Source of the DNA: Rhodocyclales bacterium
Lineage (GTDB): Bacteria; Pseudomonadota; Gammaproteobacteria; Burkholderiales; Rhodocyclaceae
Assembly (NCBI GenBank): GCA_016235805.1
Contig: JACRIY010000059.1
Span: forward strand, 1-40,959
Direction of reading: 5' to 3'
Length of the DNA stretch: 40,959 bases
Shown here piece by piece: positions 16,053 to 24,987 of the stretch. The number at the start of each line of letters is the position of its first letter. Positions within the stretch are counted from its first letter, which is position 1. Made by a program: the position numbers and the translations under genes. A model generated the notes under the pieces. The model saw only the letters and a program-made list of their open reading frames with translations, was not told where the DNA came from and did no database searches.

Positions 16053-18023
16053 ATGCCAAGCAATTCTCCCGATTTCATGACCAACCCCGACGTTTGCAAG
16101 CGCCTGGATGAAATCAAGGCGATGGACGGCTTCCCGCTGCCGCGGGGCACGGCGATGGCGCTCATCCGCCTCACGCAGCGGGAAGGCACCTCGCTGGCGG
16201 TGATGGCCCATGCGCTCAAGGCCGATCCGACCCTGTCGGTGCGCGCGATCAAGGTTTCCAACGGTGTCGGCGGCAGTGAACACGGACCGGTGGTTTCCCT
16301 GCGCGATGCGGTGAATGTGCTGGGCGTTCCGGCGGTCCGGTCGCTGGCGCTGGGCTTCGCGCTGATGGCCAGCCATCGCGACGGCCCTTGTCGAGGCTTT
16401 GATTACATCCGTTTCTGGTCGCAGGGCCTGGCGCGTGCGGTCGCGCTGCAGTTGCTGACCGCCGCGCGACCGGGTTGCCCGACCGCCGATGCATTTAGCG
16501 TCGGCCTCCTCGCGCGCTTCGGTGAATTGGCGCTGGCCGCCGTCTATCCGGTGCCGTATGCGGAACTGTTGCAGCGCTGCGCCGAACAGCCGGAATCGAC
16601 GGCGTCGCAATTCGAGCAGGACGAGTTCGCCGTCACCCATGCCCAGCTTTCGGCGTCCATGCTGGCCGACTACAACCTGGCGGAGGAGTATGTCGCCGCG
16701 GTGGAGGCCTTCGATCTGCCGGCACTGCTGGACCTGCAGGAAGGCACCGGCGACCCGCTCGCGCAGCAACTGCTGGTGCTGGCCGATCACATCGCCGGCA
16801 TCTGCGTCGCTGCGCCGGAGCGCTGGCGTGAGCGGATGCCGCGCCTGTTCCAGTTGGGTTACGGCCTGGAGTTCGGCGCCGCCGAACTGGTCGAACTGTG
16901 CGACCGAACCGCGCACGAATGGCGCGAATGGGGCACCTTGCTCGAAATCGACACCGGCCCGATGCCGCATTTCGAGGATTGCGCGCCCTCGCCGCCGCTC
17001 GAGGCGCCCGTTGCGGTGCCGATTGCCGCTGGCGCCGAAGCGGCGCAGGCGTCGATCCTGGTGGTCGGCGACGAGGCGCGCCTGCGTCTTCCGCTGCGTG
17101 CTCTGCTTGCGGCCGCCGGCCATCGCGTGGCGGAAGCCGCCGACGGCAGGCAAGGCCTGGCCATGGCCATCGAAAAGAGGCCGCAGATCATGCTGGTCGA
17201 CGTGCTGGCGGCCGAAGTCGATGGCCTAGAACTGACCCGTTCCCTGCGCCAGTTCAAGTCGGGGCGCGGCATCTACCTCCTTGCGGTGTCCGCCGCCGAC
17301 GACGACGCGAGCGTGGTGCGGGCCTTCCAAGCCGGTGCCGACGGCTTGCTGACCTTGCCCCTGAAGCCGCAGTTGCTGGCAGCTAGCCTGCGCGCCGGCA
17401 TGCGCATGGCAAGCCTGCAGGACGAGATCGCGCGCGACCAGGAGGAGATCCGCCGCATCTCGGCCGAACTGGCGGTGAGCAACCGGCAGTTGCAGGAGGT
17501 CGGCATGACCGACATGCTGACCGGTTGCCCCAACCGGCGCTACGCCATGGACCGCCTGCAACAGGAGTGGGCGATGGCCAACCGCAACCAAAGGCCGCTG
17601 GCCTGCATGGTGGTGGACATGGACAACCTCAAGCAGATCAACGACGCGCATGGCCATGTGGTCGGCGACAACGCACTGAAGCTGGTGGCCAGCGCATTCA
17701 AGGACGAGATGCGTGCGCAGGAAGTCCTGGCGCGTAGCGGCGGCGATGAATTCATGGTGATCTGTCCCGACACCACCCTGGAGGCCGCGCTGGCCTGCGC
17801 CGAACGCATGCGCGCCGCGGTCGAGGCGCTGCCCGTGGTGGGCGGCACGCCGGCGCTGCGCGGCAGCGTCAGCATCGGCGTCGCCGTACGCGATGCCACG
17901 ACGCAGACGCCGGATGCCCTGATCGGCCTTGCCGACCAGGGCGCCTATCTTGCCAAACGTCGCCGCAACGCCGTGGCGACGGTGCAAACGGGGGCGGCAG
18001 CGCCGCGGGCAGCCCAAGCCTGA
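16053..18023 (+). CDS. HDOD - receiver - GGDEF signalling protein
   Basis: A 656-residue soluble protein. The HDOD domain spans about residues 10-215 (GFPLPRGTAMALIRLTQ, SVGLLARFGELALAAVYP). A degenerate receiver spans about 335-450; the phosphoacceptor region is IMLVDVLAAEVDG, but the acidic pocket reads VVGDEA with Gly for the first Asp. The GGDEF domain spans about 490-645 with intact active-site RSGGDEF and DNLKQINDAHGH. The I-site position reads RAQE, not RxxD, so product inhibition is probably weak or lost. It should be a diguanylate cyclase controlled by its HDOD and receiver parts. flhDC follows, so a motility link is plausible. I chose the ATG over a TTG nine bases earlier. Confidence 0.9.
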   Translation: MPSNSPDFMTNPDVCKRLDEIKAMDGFPLPRGTAMALIRLTQREGTSLAVMAHALKADPTLSVRAIKVSNGVGGSEHGPVVSLRDAVNVLGVPAVRSLALGFALMASHRDGPCRGFDYIRFWSQGLARAVALQLLTAARPGCPTADAFSVGLLARFGELALAAVYPVPYAELLQRCAEQPESTASQFEQDEFAVTHAQLSASMLADYNLAEEYVAAVEAFDLPALLDLQEGTGDPLAQQLLVLADHIAGICVAAPERWRERMPRLFQLGYGLEFGAAELVELCDRTAHEWREWGTLLEIDTGPMPHFEDCAPSPPLEAPVAVPIAAGAEAAQASILVVGDEARLRLPLRALLAAAGHRVAEAADGRQGLAMAIEKRPQIMLVDVLAAEVDGLELTRSLRQFKSGRGIYLLAVSAADDDASVVRAFQAGADGLLTLPLKPQLLAASLRAGMRMASLQDEIARDQEEIRRISAELAVSNRQLQEVGMTDMLTGCPNRRYAMDRLQQEWAMANRNQRPLACMVVDMDNLKQINDAHGHVVGDNALKLVASAFKDEMRAQEVLARSGGDEFMVICPDTTLEAALACAERMRAAVEALPVVGGTPALRGSVSIGVAVRDATTQTPDALIGLADQGAYLAKRRRNAVATVQTGAAAPRAAQA

Positions 18024-18103
18024 GTCGGTTGTCGCGCTCGGCAAGCGGATGCGCCTGGTGACGAATGCGCTAAAATCGCAGTAAAAATAGATGGTTGCTA
18101 TAG

Positions 18104-18128
18104 CTTTGTAATGTTTTTTCTTACAAAG
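18104..18128. promoter_or_regulatory. Perfect inverted repeat upstream of flhD
   Basis: CTTTGTAA (18104-18111) and TTACAAAG (18121-18128) are separated by nine mostly T bases. It lies in an AT-rich 236-base gap (18024-18259) before flhD, itself unusual in this GC-rich stretch. It could be an operator or a transcript hairpin. No gene was seen in the gap. Confidence 0.45.
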
Positions 18129-18259
18129 AAGCTCTATCTAATTCTTACAATAGAATGGTTTTTCCATTGATTTCTTTCTTGTCATGCCCTGTGTGATCAT
18201 GCATCTGCCGCGATTCGGGCTCCAATTCGGGCCTGGCCGGCGCTCACAAGGAGTGCAAG

Positions 18260-18577
18260 ATGAAATCGACCGACACCTACAACGACATAAAGGAAGTCAA
18301 TCTCTCCTACCTGATGCTGGCGCAGAACATGGTTCGCTCCGACCGCGAAGCCGCGATTTTCCGCCTGGGGATCAGTGAAGAGATTGCAGACGTGCTTGGG
18401 CGCCTGACGCCGGGCCAAGTCCTGAAGATGGCCAGTTCCGACATGCTGCTGTGCAGCTTCCGCTTTGAAGACACCCTGTTGCTCGACCTGCTCGCCAATC
18501 ACGAGCGCGATCGTGGCGTGGGCCACCTGCATGCGGCGATTCTCGCCGCCGGCCGGCCCGTTGCCACCATAGCCTGA
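18260..18577 (+). CDS. flhD: Flagellar master regulator subunit FlhD
   Basis: A 105-residue protein matching FlhD over its length: EVNLSYLMLAQNMVRSDREA, FRLGISEEIADVLGRLTP, then LCSFRFEDTLLLDLL. FlhD joins FlhC in the FlhD4C2 activator of class II flagellar promoters. AAGGAG sits about 8 bases before the ATG. flhC follows after 49 bases, the usual order. The long AT-rich upstream region suggests several control inputs. Confidence 0.95.
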   Translation: MKSTDTYNDIKEVNLSYLMLAQNMVRSDREAAIFRLGISEEIADVLGRLTPGQVLKMASSDMLLCSFRFEDTLLLDLLANHERDRGVGHLHAAILAAGRPVATIA

Positions 18578-18626
18578 CCAGGCGTCGTTTCGTCCAACAA
18601 CCGGCGTCTCGCCGCGGAGGTTCCCC

Positions 18627-19181
18627 ATGCGCAACAAATCGGTGATTATCGAAGCGAAGGATATTGGTCTGGCGATCGAGTTGATCGAGCTCGGCGCCCG
18701 CCTGCAATTGCTGGAGGCGGAAACCAACCTCTCGCGTGAGCGCCTGCTCAAGCTGTACAAGGAAGTTCGGCACGAGTCGCCGCCGAAGGGCATGCTGCCT
18801 TTCTCGACCGACTGGTTCATGACCTGGCAGCCGAACATCCATGCCTCGCTGTTCATGGCCTACTTCCGCTTCCTCAAGACGCATACGCAACTGACCGGGC
18901 TGGAACTGATCATCAAGTCCTACCGGATGTACCTCGACCAGATCAAGCGTGGCGGCATGGACACCGTGCTCTCGCTGACCCGGGCCTGGACCATGGTGCG
19001 CTTCTTCGATGCCAGCATGCTGCAGATGGCGACCTGCCGCGAATGCGGCGGCGAATTCGTCGCCCATGCCTACGATCCGACGCGCGGCTATGTCTGCGGC
19101 CTGTGCCACATGCCGGCCCGCGCCGGCAAGACCCGGCGTGCCGCGGAAGCCGCCGCCAGCACGGCACTCGCCGCCGTGTAG
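18627..19181 (+). CDS. flhC: Flagellar master regulator subunit FlhC
   Basis: A 184-residue protein, close to the usual length. The zinc site is intact: C137-x2-C140 (CRECGG) and C157-x2-C160 (CGLC). The N-terminal DNA-binding half (SVIIEAKDIGLAIELIELGA, LLKLYKEVRHESPPKG) is well conserved. It binds DNA and directs RNA polymerase to class II flagellar genes together with FlhD. No structural flagellar genes are near apart from fliT about 2 kb downstream. A GC-rich hairpin follows the stop. Confidence 0.95.
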   Translation: MRNKSVIIEAKDIGLAIELIELGARLQLLEAETNLSRERLLKLYKEVRHESPPKGMLPFSTDWFMTWQPNIHASLFMAYFRFLKTHTQLTGLELIIKSYRMYLDQIKRGGMDTVLSLTRAWTMVRFFDASMLQMATCRECGGEFVAHAYDPTRGYVCGLCHMPARAGKTRRAAEAAASTALAAV

Positions 19182-19207
19182 ATCCACGCAGCCTTACGCC
19201 GTAAGTG

Positions 19208-19229
19208 CGCGCCCCTTGCGAGGGGCGCG
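19208..19229 (+). terminator. Terminator-like hairpin after flhC
   Basis: CGCGCCCC (19208-19215) pairs perfectly with GGGGCGCG (19222-19229) around TTGCGA. Only a broken T-run (TTGCGTTT) follows, so it may be a weak terminator or may protect the mRNA 3' end. Confidence 0.55.
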
Positions 19230-19269
19230 TTGCGTTTACCGCGCCGAAGCCCGCGAATCCAGGCTCCAT

Positions 19270-19295
19270 TGCCGTGCTGTCAGCGCCGACTTTTG
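19270..19295 (+). repeat. Dispersed 26-bp repeat, copy 4 (between flhC and rdgC)
   Basis: The CAGCGCCGACTTTTG core is intact and four mismatches fall in the less conserved left part. It is intergenic, 66 bases before rdgC. Confidence 0.7.
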
Positions 19296-19360
19296 CGCAC
19301 AGCGGTTTGTCCGACCGGCGGTGATTAGAATGTGCGTCTTTCCTTTGGCGCCTTCCCATC

Positions 19361-20260
19361 ATGTGGTTTCGCAATCTCCAGATATTTCGTCTCGCCGCGG
19401 ACTGGTCCTACAGTACCGACGCGCTCACCGCAGCCTTGCAGCGCGGCGCCTTCCAGGGCTGCAGTGCCAGCGACAGACATTCGCTCGGCTGGGTGCCGCC
19501 GCGCGGCGAGGACGGCGAACTGGTGTTCAGCGTCGCCCGCCAGCAGCTGATCGCCCTCGGTATCGAACAGAAGCTGCTGCCCACCTCGGTGGTGCGCCAG
19601 TACGCGCAGGCCAAGATCGACCAGATCGAGGCCGCGCAAGGCTACAAGGCCGGGCGCAAGCAGAAGCGCGAGATTTTCGAGCAGGTCGAGGCGGAACTGC
19701 TGCCGCGCGCCTTCGTCAAGCGCGGCCTCACCTATGTCTGGATCGATCCGATCAACCGCTGGCTGCTGGTCGATGCTTCGTCCAGCACCCGCGCCGACGA
19801 GGTCATGGAGCAGCTCAAGCTCTCCCTGGGCGAACTGCCGGTGACCCTGGTCAAGACGCAGCTCGCGCCGGCCACCGCGATGACGCAGTGGCTGGCGGCG
19901 GGCCAGGCGCCGGGCAGCTTCACCATCGACCGCGACTGCGAGTTGCAGGCGGCGGCGGACGAGCGTCCCGCGGTGCGCTACGTGCGCCATAGCCTCGACA
20001 GCGAGGAGGTGCGCAACCACATCGCGGCCGGCAAGACGGCGACGCGCCTGGCGCTGACCTGGAACGATCGCGTTTCCTTCGTCCTCACCGAGCAACTGCA
20101 GGTCAAGAAGCTGGCCTTCCTCGACATCCTCAAGGAGGATGCCGAGCGCCAGTCGGAAAACGCCGACGACCTGTTCGCCGCCAACTTCACGCTGATGTGC
20201 GGCGAACTTTCGCAGTTGCTGCAACACCTGGTCGAGGTGCTGGGTGGCGAGGGCGAATAA
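19361..20260 (+). CDS. rdgC: Recombination-associated protein RdgC
   Basis: A 299-residue protein with the RdgC family layout: MWFRNLQIFRL at the start, LGWVPPRGEDGELVFSV, VTLVKTQLAPATAMTQWLAAG, and QVKKLAFLDILKED near the end. RdgC is a DNA-binding ring-shaped dimer that restrains RecA activity in E. coli and aids pilin antigenic variation in Neisseria. It is a little shorter than 303-residue homologues but has all main blocks. The M48 protease gene starts 17 bases inside its end. Confidence 0.95.
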   Translation: MWFRNLQIFRLAADWSYSTDALTAALQRGAFQGCSASDRHSLGWVPPRGEDGELVFSVARQQLIALGIEQKLLPTSVVRQYAQAKIDQIEAAQGYKAGRKQKREIFEQVEAELLPRAFVKRGLTYVWIDPINRWLLVDASSSTRADEVMEQLKLSLGELPVTLVKTQLAPATAMTQWLAAGQAPGSFTIDRDCELQAAADERPAVRYVRHSLDSEEVRNHIAAGKTATRLALTWNDRVSFVLTEQLQVKKLAFLDILKEDAERQSENADDLFAANFTLMCGELSQLLQHLVEVLGGEGE

Positions 20261-21059
20261 GGCGCTGCGGCTGGCCGTCGCCTGGCTGGCGATCGCCTGT
20301 GGCCTGCCCGTCTGGGCGTCCGATGGGGTCGAGATCGGCAAACCCTCCGCCATGCGCAACCTGGTGCCGGCCGGCGCGCTGGAAAAGCAGGCGGGCCAGC
20401 AGTACGACCAGCTCAAGCGCCAGGCGGCGGCGAAGCAGGCGCTCGGTCCCGATGACCACCCGCAGGTGAAGCGGCTGCGCGCCATCGCCGCGCGCATGAT
20501 CCCCTTCGTCGAGCGCTACAACCCCCGCGCGCGCCAGTGGCAATGGGAGGTGAACCTGATCGGCTCGAAGCAGATCAATGCCTTCTGCATGCCCGGCGGC
20601 AAGATCGCCTTCTATACCGGCATCCTCGACACGCTCCGGCTGACCGACGACGAAGTGGCGATGATCATGGGCCACGAGATCGCCCACGCCCTGCGCGAAC
20701 ATGCGCGCGAACGCATGGCCAAGAACCAGATGACCCAGCTCGGCGCCAGCCTGCTCGGCGAACTGGTGGGCGGCGGCCGCTATACGGGCGCGTTCCAGCT
20801 CGGAGGCAACCTGCTGTCGCTGAAGTTCTCGCGTGACGACGAATCGGAGGCGGACGTGGTCGGCCTCGACCTCGCGGCCCGCGCCGGCTTCGATCCGCGC
20901 GCCGGCGTGACGCTGTGGCAGAAAATGGCCGCCGCCAATGCGAGGGCTCCGCTGGAGTTCCTGTCCACCCATCCCGCGGGCGACAACCGCATCCGGGAAA
21001 TCGAGAAGCAGCTGCCCGCGGTCATGCCGCTCTACGACAGGGCCCGGCAGGGCAGATAG
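20244..21059 (+). CDS. Secreted M48-family zinc metallopeptidase
   Basis: A 271-residue protein. The N-terminal signal peptide is LRLAVAWLAIACGLPVWA. The zinc motif HEIAH starts at about residue 144 (MGHEIAHALREHARERM), with the third ligand in SEADVVGLDLAARAGFD. INAFCMPGGKIAFYTG and STHPAGDNRI are family hallmarks, so this is a periplasmic LoiP-like M48 enzyme probably involved in envelope protein quality control. The start is GTG and overlaps the end of rdgC. A larger paralogue (BepA type) is encoded 4 kb downstream. Confidence 0.88.
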   Translation: MARANKALRLAVAWLAIACGLPVWASDGVEIGKPSAMRNLVPAGALEKQAGQQYDQLKRQAAAKQALGPDDHPQVKRLRAIAARMIPFVERYNPRARQWQWEVNLIGSKQINAFCMPGGKIAFYTGILDTLRLTDDEVAMIMGHEIAHALREHARERMAKNQMTQLGASLLGELVGGGRYTGAFQLGGNLLSLKFSRDDESEADVVGLDLAARAGFDPRAGVTLWQKMAAANARAPLEFLSTHPAGDNRIREIEKQLPAVMPLYDRARQGR

Positions 21060-21076
21060 CCGCCCCGGCGGCGATG

Positions 21077-21415
21077 TCAGTTGGCTGTTGCTTCGGCGGT
21101 GCCGGGGTCGCCCGCCTGCTGCAGGTAGCGCATGCGTTCGGCATCGCCGAGGAAATGGCGCACCCGTTCCATCCAGGGTTCAGTGTGACGACGCACTTCG
21201 GCATCGTCGTCGAGGATGCGCTGGATCAACGTGCGCTTGCGCGCGAGGTCCGCGACCAGGTCGCCGTCGTCGGGCGTGGCGAGCAAGGCCGTGCGCAGGT
21301 GGCCGACGTCGCGCTCAAGTTCGACCAGGCTGTCCCAGTCACGCTCGCGCGCCGCTGCCGCCATGTGCGACGACAGGCGGCACATTTCTTCGTAGAGTTC
21401 GATTTGGGAAGGCAT
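21077..21415 (-). CDS. fliT: Flagellar chaperone/regulator FliT-like
   Basis: A 112-residue, mostly helical, acidic protein: LYEEMCRLSSHMAAAARERDWDSLVELERD, with shared features LxxLExxR and a C-terminal PWMERVRHFLGD. This fits FliT, the export chaperone of the filament cap FliD, which in enterobacteria also binds FlhC and blocks FlhDC. It ends 17 bases from the convergent M48 gene. Sequence identity in this family is low, so the call rests on length, helix pattern and the nearby flhDC. Confidence 0.6.
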   Translation of the reverse strand: MPSQIELYEEMCRLSSHMAAAARERDWDSLVELERDVGHLRTALLATPDDGDLVADLARKRTLIQRILDDDAEVRRHTEPWMERVRHFLGDAERMRYLQQAGDPGTAEATAN

Positions 21416-21578
21416 CCGGCGCATCCTAACTACCCGGCACCGCGACCGTTGCGGCAAGCTGCGGCAGGATCATCCGCCTATTCCTTCCGGCCAATGGCGG
21501 ATGCCCGGCGGGTAGGGTTTGGCCGTGGAACAGGGGGCGAAATACGGCCCAAATCGGGCCGGATCCAGCAGGCGGGCT

Positions 21579-22796
21579 TCAGGCGGGAGCCAGGCGCCGG
21601 GCTTCCAGGCTGCGCTCGTCGATCGGCAGGTGGCACAGCGCGGCGACCACGCCGAGCAGGATGCAGATGCCCCAGATCGTGTCGTAGGAACCGGTGGCGT
21701 CGAACAGCCTGCCGCCCAGCCAGACGCCGAGGAAGCTGCCCACCTGGTGGCTGAAGAACACCAGTCCGGAGAGCATGCCGAGGTAGCGCACGCCAAACAC
21801 CTGGGCCACGATGGCATTGGTCAGCGGTACCGTGGACAACCAGAGCAGGCCCATGGTCGCCGCGAACAGGTAGGCGCTGGCCGGTGTCAACGGCATCCAG
21901 AGGAAGAGCACGATGGCGACGCTGCGGATGCCGTAGATGCCTGACAGCAGCAGGCGCTTCGGGAAGCGGTTGCCGAGTTGACCCGCAGCGTAGCTGCCGA
22001 ACACGTTGAACAGGCCGATCAGCGCCAGGCAGGTCATGCCGACGTTCGGCCCGAGGCCCTTGTCGAGCAGGTAGGTGGGGAAGTGCACGCCGATGAACAC
22101 CACCTGGAAGCCGCACACGAAATAGCCGAGGTTGAGCAGCAGGTATCCCTTTTCGCGGCCCGCTTCGCGCAGCGCCTCGCCGCCAGTCTGGCCGCGGCTG
22201 GCCGCCGCTGCGGTGAGACCGCGGGTCAATGCGCTGCCCAGCGGCATGATCAGCAGTGCGGCGGCGGAGAAGATCAGCAGGGTGCCGAACCAGCCCATGC
22301 CGCCGATCAGGTTCGATGCCACCGGGATCATCAGGAACTGGCCGAAGGAACCGGCCGCGGCGACCACGCCCATGGCCCAGCCGCGACGCTCGGCCGGCAC
22401 CAGGTTGCCCAGCGCGGCGAACACCACGCTGTAGGTGCAGCCGCTTTGCGCCGCGCCTATCATCAGGCCGGCCGTGGCGGCCAGCCCGGTACCGGTGCTG
22501 GCGTAAGCCATGCCCAGCAGGCCCAGCGCATACAGGACGCTGGCGCCCCACAGCACGCGGCGCGCGCCGAAGCGGTCGGCGAGGAAGCCGGCGAAAGGTT
22601 GGGTCGCGCCCCACAGCAGGTTCTGCAGCGCTAGCGCGAAGGAAAACACTTCGCGGCTCCACTGGTGTTCCTGGCTCATCGGCGTCAGGAACAGGCCGAA
22701 GGTGTGGCGGATCCCCATCGCCACGCAGACGATCAGGGCGGCGAAGGCGAGCACGCTGGCAAGCGAGCGTTGCGGAGCAGTGGGGGCGGCGGTCAT
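21579..22796 (-). CDS. MFS transporter
   Basis: A 405-residue membrane protein with about 12 hydrophobic helices. The loop after helix 2 (GFLADRFGARRVLW) is the major-facilitator signature, and IRHTFGLFLTPMSQEHQWSR is typical of the monocarboxylate/oxalate-formate-like branch. The two halves are joined by a hydrophilic stretch (SRGQTGGEALREAGREKG). It probably moves a small organic acid, but the substrate cannot be read. The ATG at 22796 starts right before the first helix; it is divergent from greB. Confidence 0.85.
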   Translation of the reverse strand: MTAAPTAPQRSLASVLAFAALIVCVAMGIRHTFGLFLTPMSQEHQWSREVFSFALALQNLLWGATQPFAGFLADRFGARRVLWGASVLYALGLLGMAYASTGTGLAATAGLMIGAAQSGCTYSVVFAALGNLVPAERRGWAMGVVAAAGSFGQFLMIPVASNLIGGMGWFGTLLIFSAAALLIMPLGSALTRGLTAAAASRGQTGGEALREAGREKGYLLLNLGYFVCGFQVVFIGVHFPTYLLDKGLGPNVGMTCLALIGLFNVFGSYAAGQLGNRFPKRLLLSGIYGIRSVAIVLFLWMPLTPASAYLFAATMGLLWLSTVPLTNAIVAQVFGVRYLGMLSGLVFFSHQVGSFLGVWLGGRLFDATGSYDTIWGICILLGVVAALCHLPIDERSLEARRLAPA

Positions 22797-22842
22797 GGTG
22801 GGGGCGATGCTAACATCTCCGCCTGCCCATGAATTCCATGCC

Positions 22843-23388
22843 ATGAACAAGGCTTTTGTCAAAGAATCCGAGGATGAGGACGAGGACGATGCGCCCGAGT
22901 CCCAGCTTCCCGCCGGTACCAAGAACTACATGACGCTGCGCGGCCATGCGCAGATCCGCGCCGAATTCGAGCACCTGGTCAAGGTCGAGCGGCCCGAAAT
23001 CGTCAAGGTCGTGTCCTGGGCGGCCGGCAACGGCGACCGCTCGGAAAACGGCGACTACATCTACGGCAAGAAGCGCCTGCGCGAGATCGACCGCCGCATC
23101 CGCTTCCTGACCAAGCGCCTCGAATCGGCGGTGATCGTCGACCCGGCCGAGCAGCGCAACTGCGACCAGGTATTCTTCGCCGCCACGGTTACCGTCTGCG
23201 ATGCAGACGGGACGGAGGCGACCTACCAGATCGTCGGCATCGACGAGGCCAATGCCAGCCAGGGCATGATCAGCTGGATCTCGCCGCTGGCGCGCGCGCT
23301 GATGAAGGCGCGCGAGGGCGACACGGTGCGCTTCGACAGTCCCGGGGGGCTGCGCGAACTGGATGTGATCGAAGTCCGCTACGAATGA
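22843..23388 (+). CDS. greB: Transcript cleavage factor GreB
   Basis: A 181-residue protein. The coiled-coil contains the acidic tip pair in GNGDRSENGDYIYGKKRLREID, and the C-terminal FKBP-like domain holds VGIDEANASQGMISWISPLARAL. GreB enters the secondary channel of RNA polymerase and makes it cleave backtracked RNA. An extra acidic run (SEDEDEDDAPE) of about 10 residues sits at the N-terminus. It is convergent with the cox15 gene, one base apart. Confidence 0.95.
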   Translation: MNKAFVKESEDEDEDDAPESQLPAGTKNYMTLRGHAQIRAEFEHLVKVERPEIVKVVSWAAGNGDRSENGDYIYGKKRLREIDRRIRFLTKRLESAVIVDPAEQRNCDQVFFAATVTVCDADGTEATYQIVGIDEANASQGMISWISPLARALMKAREGDTVRFDSPGGLRELDVIEVRYE

Positions 23389-23389
23389 A

Positions 23390-24418
23390 TCACGCCCGCC
23401 GAATCGAGTGATTCGCCCAGAGCAGCATGCCGAACAGCACCATCGCCCCGGCCTGGTGCGCCGCTCCCAGCGCCACCGGCACCTGCAGCAGCAAGGTGGC
23501 GATACCCAGCGTCACCTGCACCGCCAGCCATAGCGTGAGCACCACGGCGGGCGTGCGCGCCTGCGGCGATTCGTTCCAGATGCGCCATGAATACCATGGA
23601 ATCAGCCCCATCAGCGCCCAGGCGATCAGGCGGTGGTCGAACTGGACGGTGGCCATGTTGGTGAAGAAGTTGAGCCACCACGGATCGACCATGAAGCTTT
23701 CGGGCGGCAGGAAGTGGCCGTTCATCAGCGGGAAGGTGTTGTAAGCCAGTCCGGCGCGGATGCCGGCGACCAGCGCGCCCGAGAGCACCATGACGAAGAC
23801 CAGCGGCACCAGCCAGTTGCCGAGGCGTCTTGTAATAGTCGGCGCTGGTGGCGCGGCGAATTTGATTTTCCTCGGTTGCAGCATGCCCAGCCCGGTCCAG
23901 AACATCAGGCCGAACAGGATGAAGGCGAGGCCGAGGTGCGCGGCGAGGCGGTATTGCGAAACGCGCGGGTCGTCGACCAGGCCGCTCTTGACCATGTACC
24001 AGCCCATTGCCCCCTGCAGGCCGCCGAGGATGAAAAAGCCGAAAACCTTTGCCGCCAGCGCGCCGCGCAGCTGTCCGCGCAGCAGGAACCAGACGTAGGG
24101 GACGAAGAACACCACGCCGATCAGGCGGCCGGACAGGCGATGCGCCCACTCCCACCAGAAGATGAACTGGAAGCCGTCCAGCGTCATGTCGTGATTGCGC
24201 TTGATGAATTCCGGCGTCTGCTGGTACTTGGCGAAGAGTTCCAGCCAGTCTGCGTGTGAAAGCGGGGGCAGGGCGCCGATCAGCGGCTTCCATTCGACGA
24301 TGGAAAGGCCCGAATGCGTAAGGCGCGTCACGCCGCCCACCACCATCGTGACGAACACCATGGCACAGCAGGCGAACAGCCACCAGGCCACGGCGCGCTG
24401 CGAATTATTTTGCGTCAT
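23390..24418 (-). CDS. ctaA: Heme A synthase (CtaA/COX15)
   Basis: A 342-residue membrane protein with about eight helices in two similar halves and conserved heme-ligand His regions ([59 protein letters not shown]). It hydroxylates heme O to heme A for cytochrome aa3 oxidases. Its start lies 14 bases inside moaC, so the two are co-transcribed. A degraded dispersed-repeat copy encodes APPAPTI in the cytoplasmic loop between the halves. Confidence 0.92.
   Translation of the reverse strand: MTQNNSQRAVAWWLFACCAMVFVTMVVGGVTRLTHSGLSIVEWKPLIGALPPLSHADWLELFAKYQQTPEFIKRNHDMTLDGFQFIFWWEWAHRLSGRLIGVVFFVPYVWFLLRGQLRGALAAKVFGFFILGGLQGAMGWYMVKSGLVDDPRVSQYRLAAHLGLAFILFGLMFWTGLGMLQPRKIKFAAPPAPTITRRLGNWLVPLVFVMVLSGALVAGIRAGLAYNTFPLMNGHFLPPESFMVDPWWLNFFTNMATVQFDHRLIAWALMGLIPWYSWRIWNESPQARTPAVVLTLWLAVQVTLGIATLLLQVPVALGAAHQAGAMVLFGMLLWANHSIRRA
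23833..23858 (-). repeat. Dispersed 26-bp repeat, copy 5 (inside ctaA)
   Basis: A degenerate copy: CCAGCGCCGAC is intact, with four other mismatches. The ctaA strand reads it as APPAPTI, in a loop between the two halves of the protein. Confidence 0.6.
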
Positions 24419-24938
24419 CGACTTTCCAGTGTCCCGATTTGCCGCCCAGCTTTTCCAGCAGGCGTATGTCTTCGATCACCATGCCGCGGTCGGCGGCCTT
24501 GCACATGTCGTAGATGGTCAGCAGGCCGATCGACACCGCGGTCAGCGCTTCCATTTCGACGCCGGTGCGGCCGACGGTTTCCGCCGTCACCGTGAGCGCC
24601 ACGCGATGCTGCTTTTCATCCAGTTCGAACTCGGCCGCGACGCGCGTCAGGGCCAGCGGATGGCATAGCGGAATCAGGTCGGAAGTACGCTTGCTGCCCT
24701 GCATCGCGGCGATGCGCGCGATGCCCAGCACGTCGCCCTTTTTCGCCGATCCGGCCTTGATGAGGGCGAAGGTGGCGGGCGCCATGCGGATGTGGCCCAG
24801 CGCACGGGCCACGCGCGTGGTTTCGGCCTTGGCGCCGACGTCGACCATGTGCGCCTGACCGGCACCATCGAAATGGGTGAGCGGCGACTGGCTTGCCTTG
24901 GCGGGCGGTTTGCGGGGAGATTTGGCGGGTGTTTTCAT
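24405..24938 (-). CDS. moaC: Cyclic pyranopterin monophosphate synthase MoaC
   Basis: A 177-residue protein with the MoaC blocks [37 protein letters not shown] followed by [31 protein letters not shown], and [20 protein letters not shown]. It makes cyclic pyranopterin monophosphate in molybdenum cofactor synthesis, which molybdoenzymes such as nitrate reductase need. About 20 extra basic Lys/Pro/Ala residues precede the domain. No other moa gene is adjacent. It overlaps ctaA by 14 bases and diverges from bepA. Confidence 0.96.
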   Translation of the reverse strand: MKTPAKSPRKPPAKASQSPLTHFDGAGQAHMVDVGAKAETTRVARALGHIRMAPATFALIKAGSAKKGDVLGIARIAAMQGSKRTSDLIPLCHPLALTRVAAEFELDEKQHRVALTVTAETVGRTGVEMEALTAVSIGLLTIYDMCKAADRGMVIEDIRLLEKLGGKSGHWKVDDAK

Positions 24939-24987
24939 GAAATACCTTGTGACAACTCGCATGCTGCGGAGCCGCTATCATAGCGGG

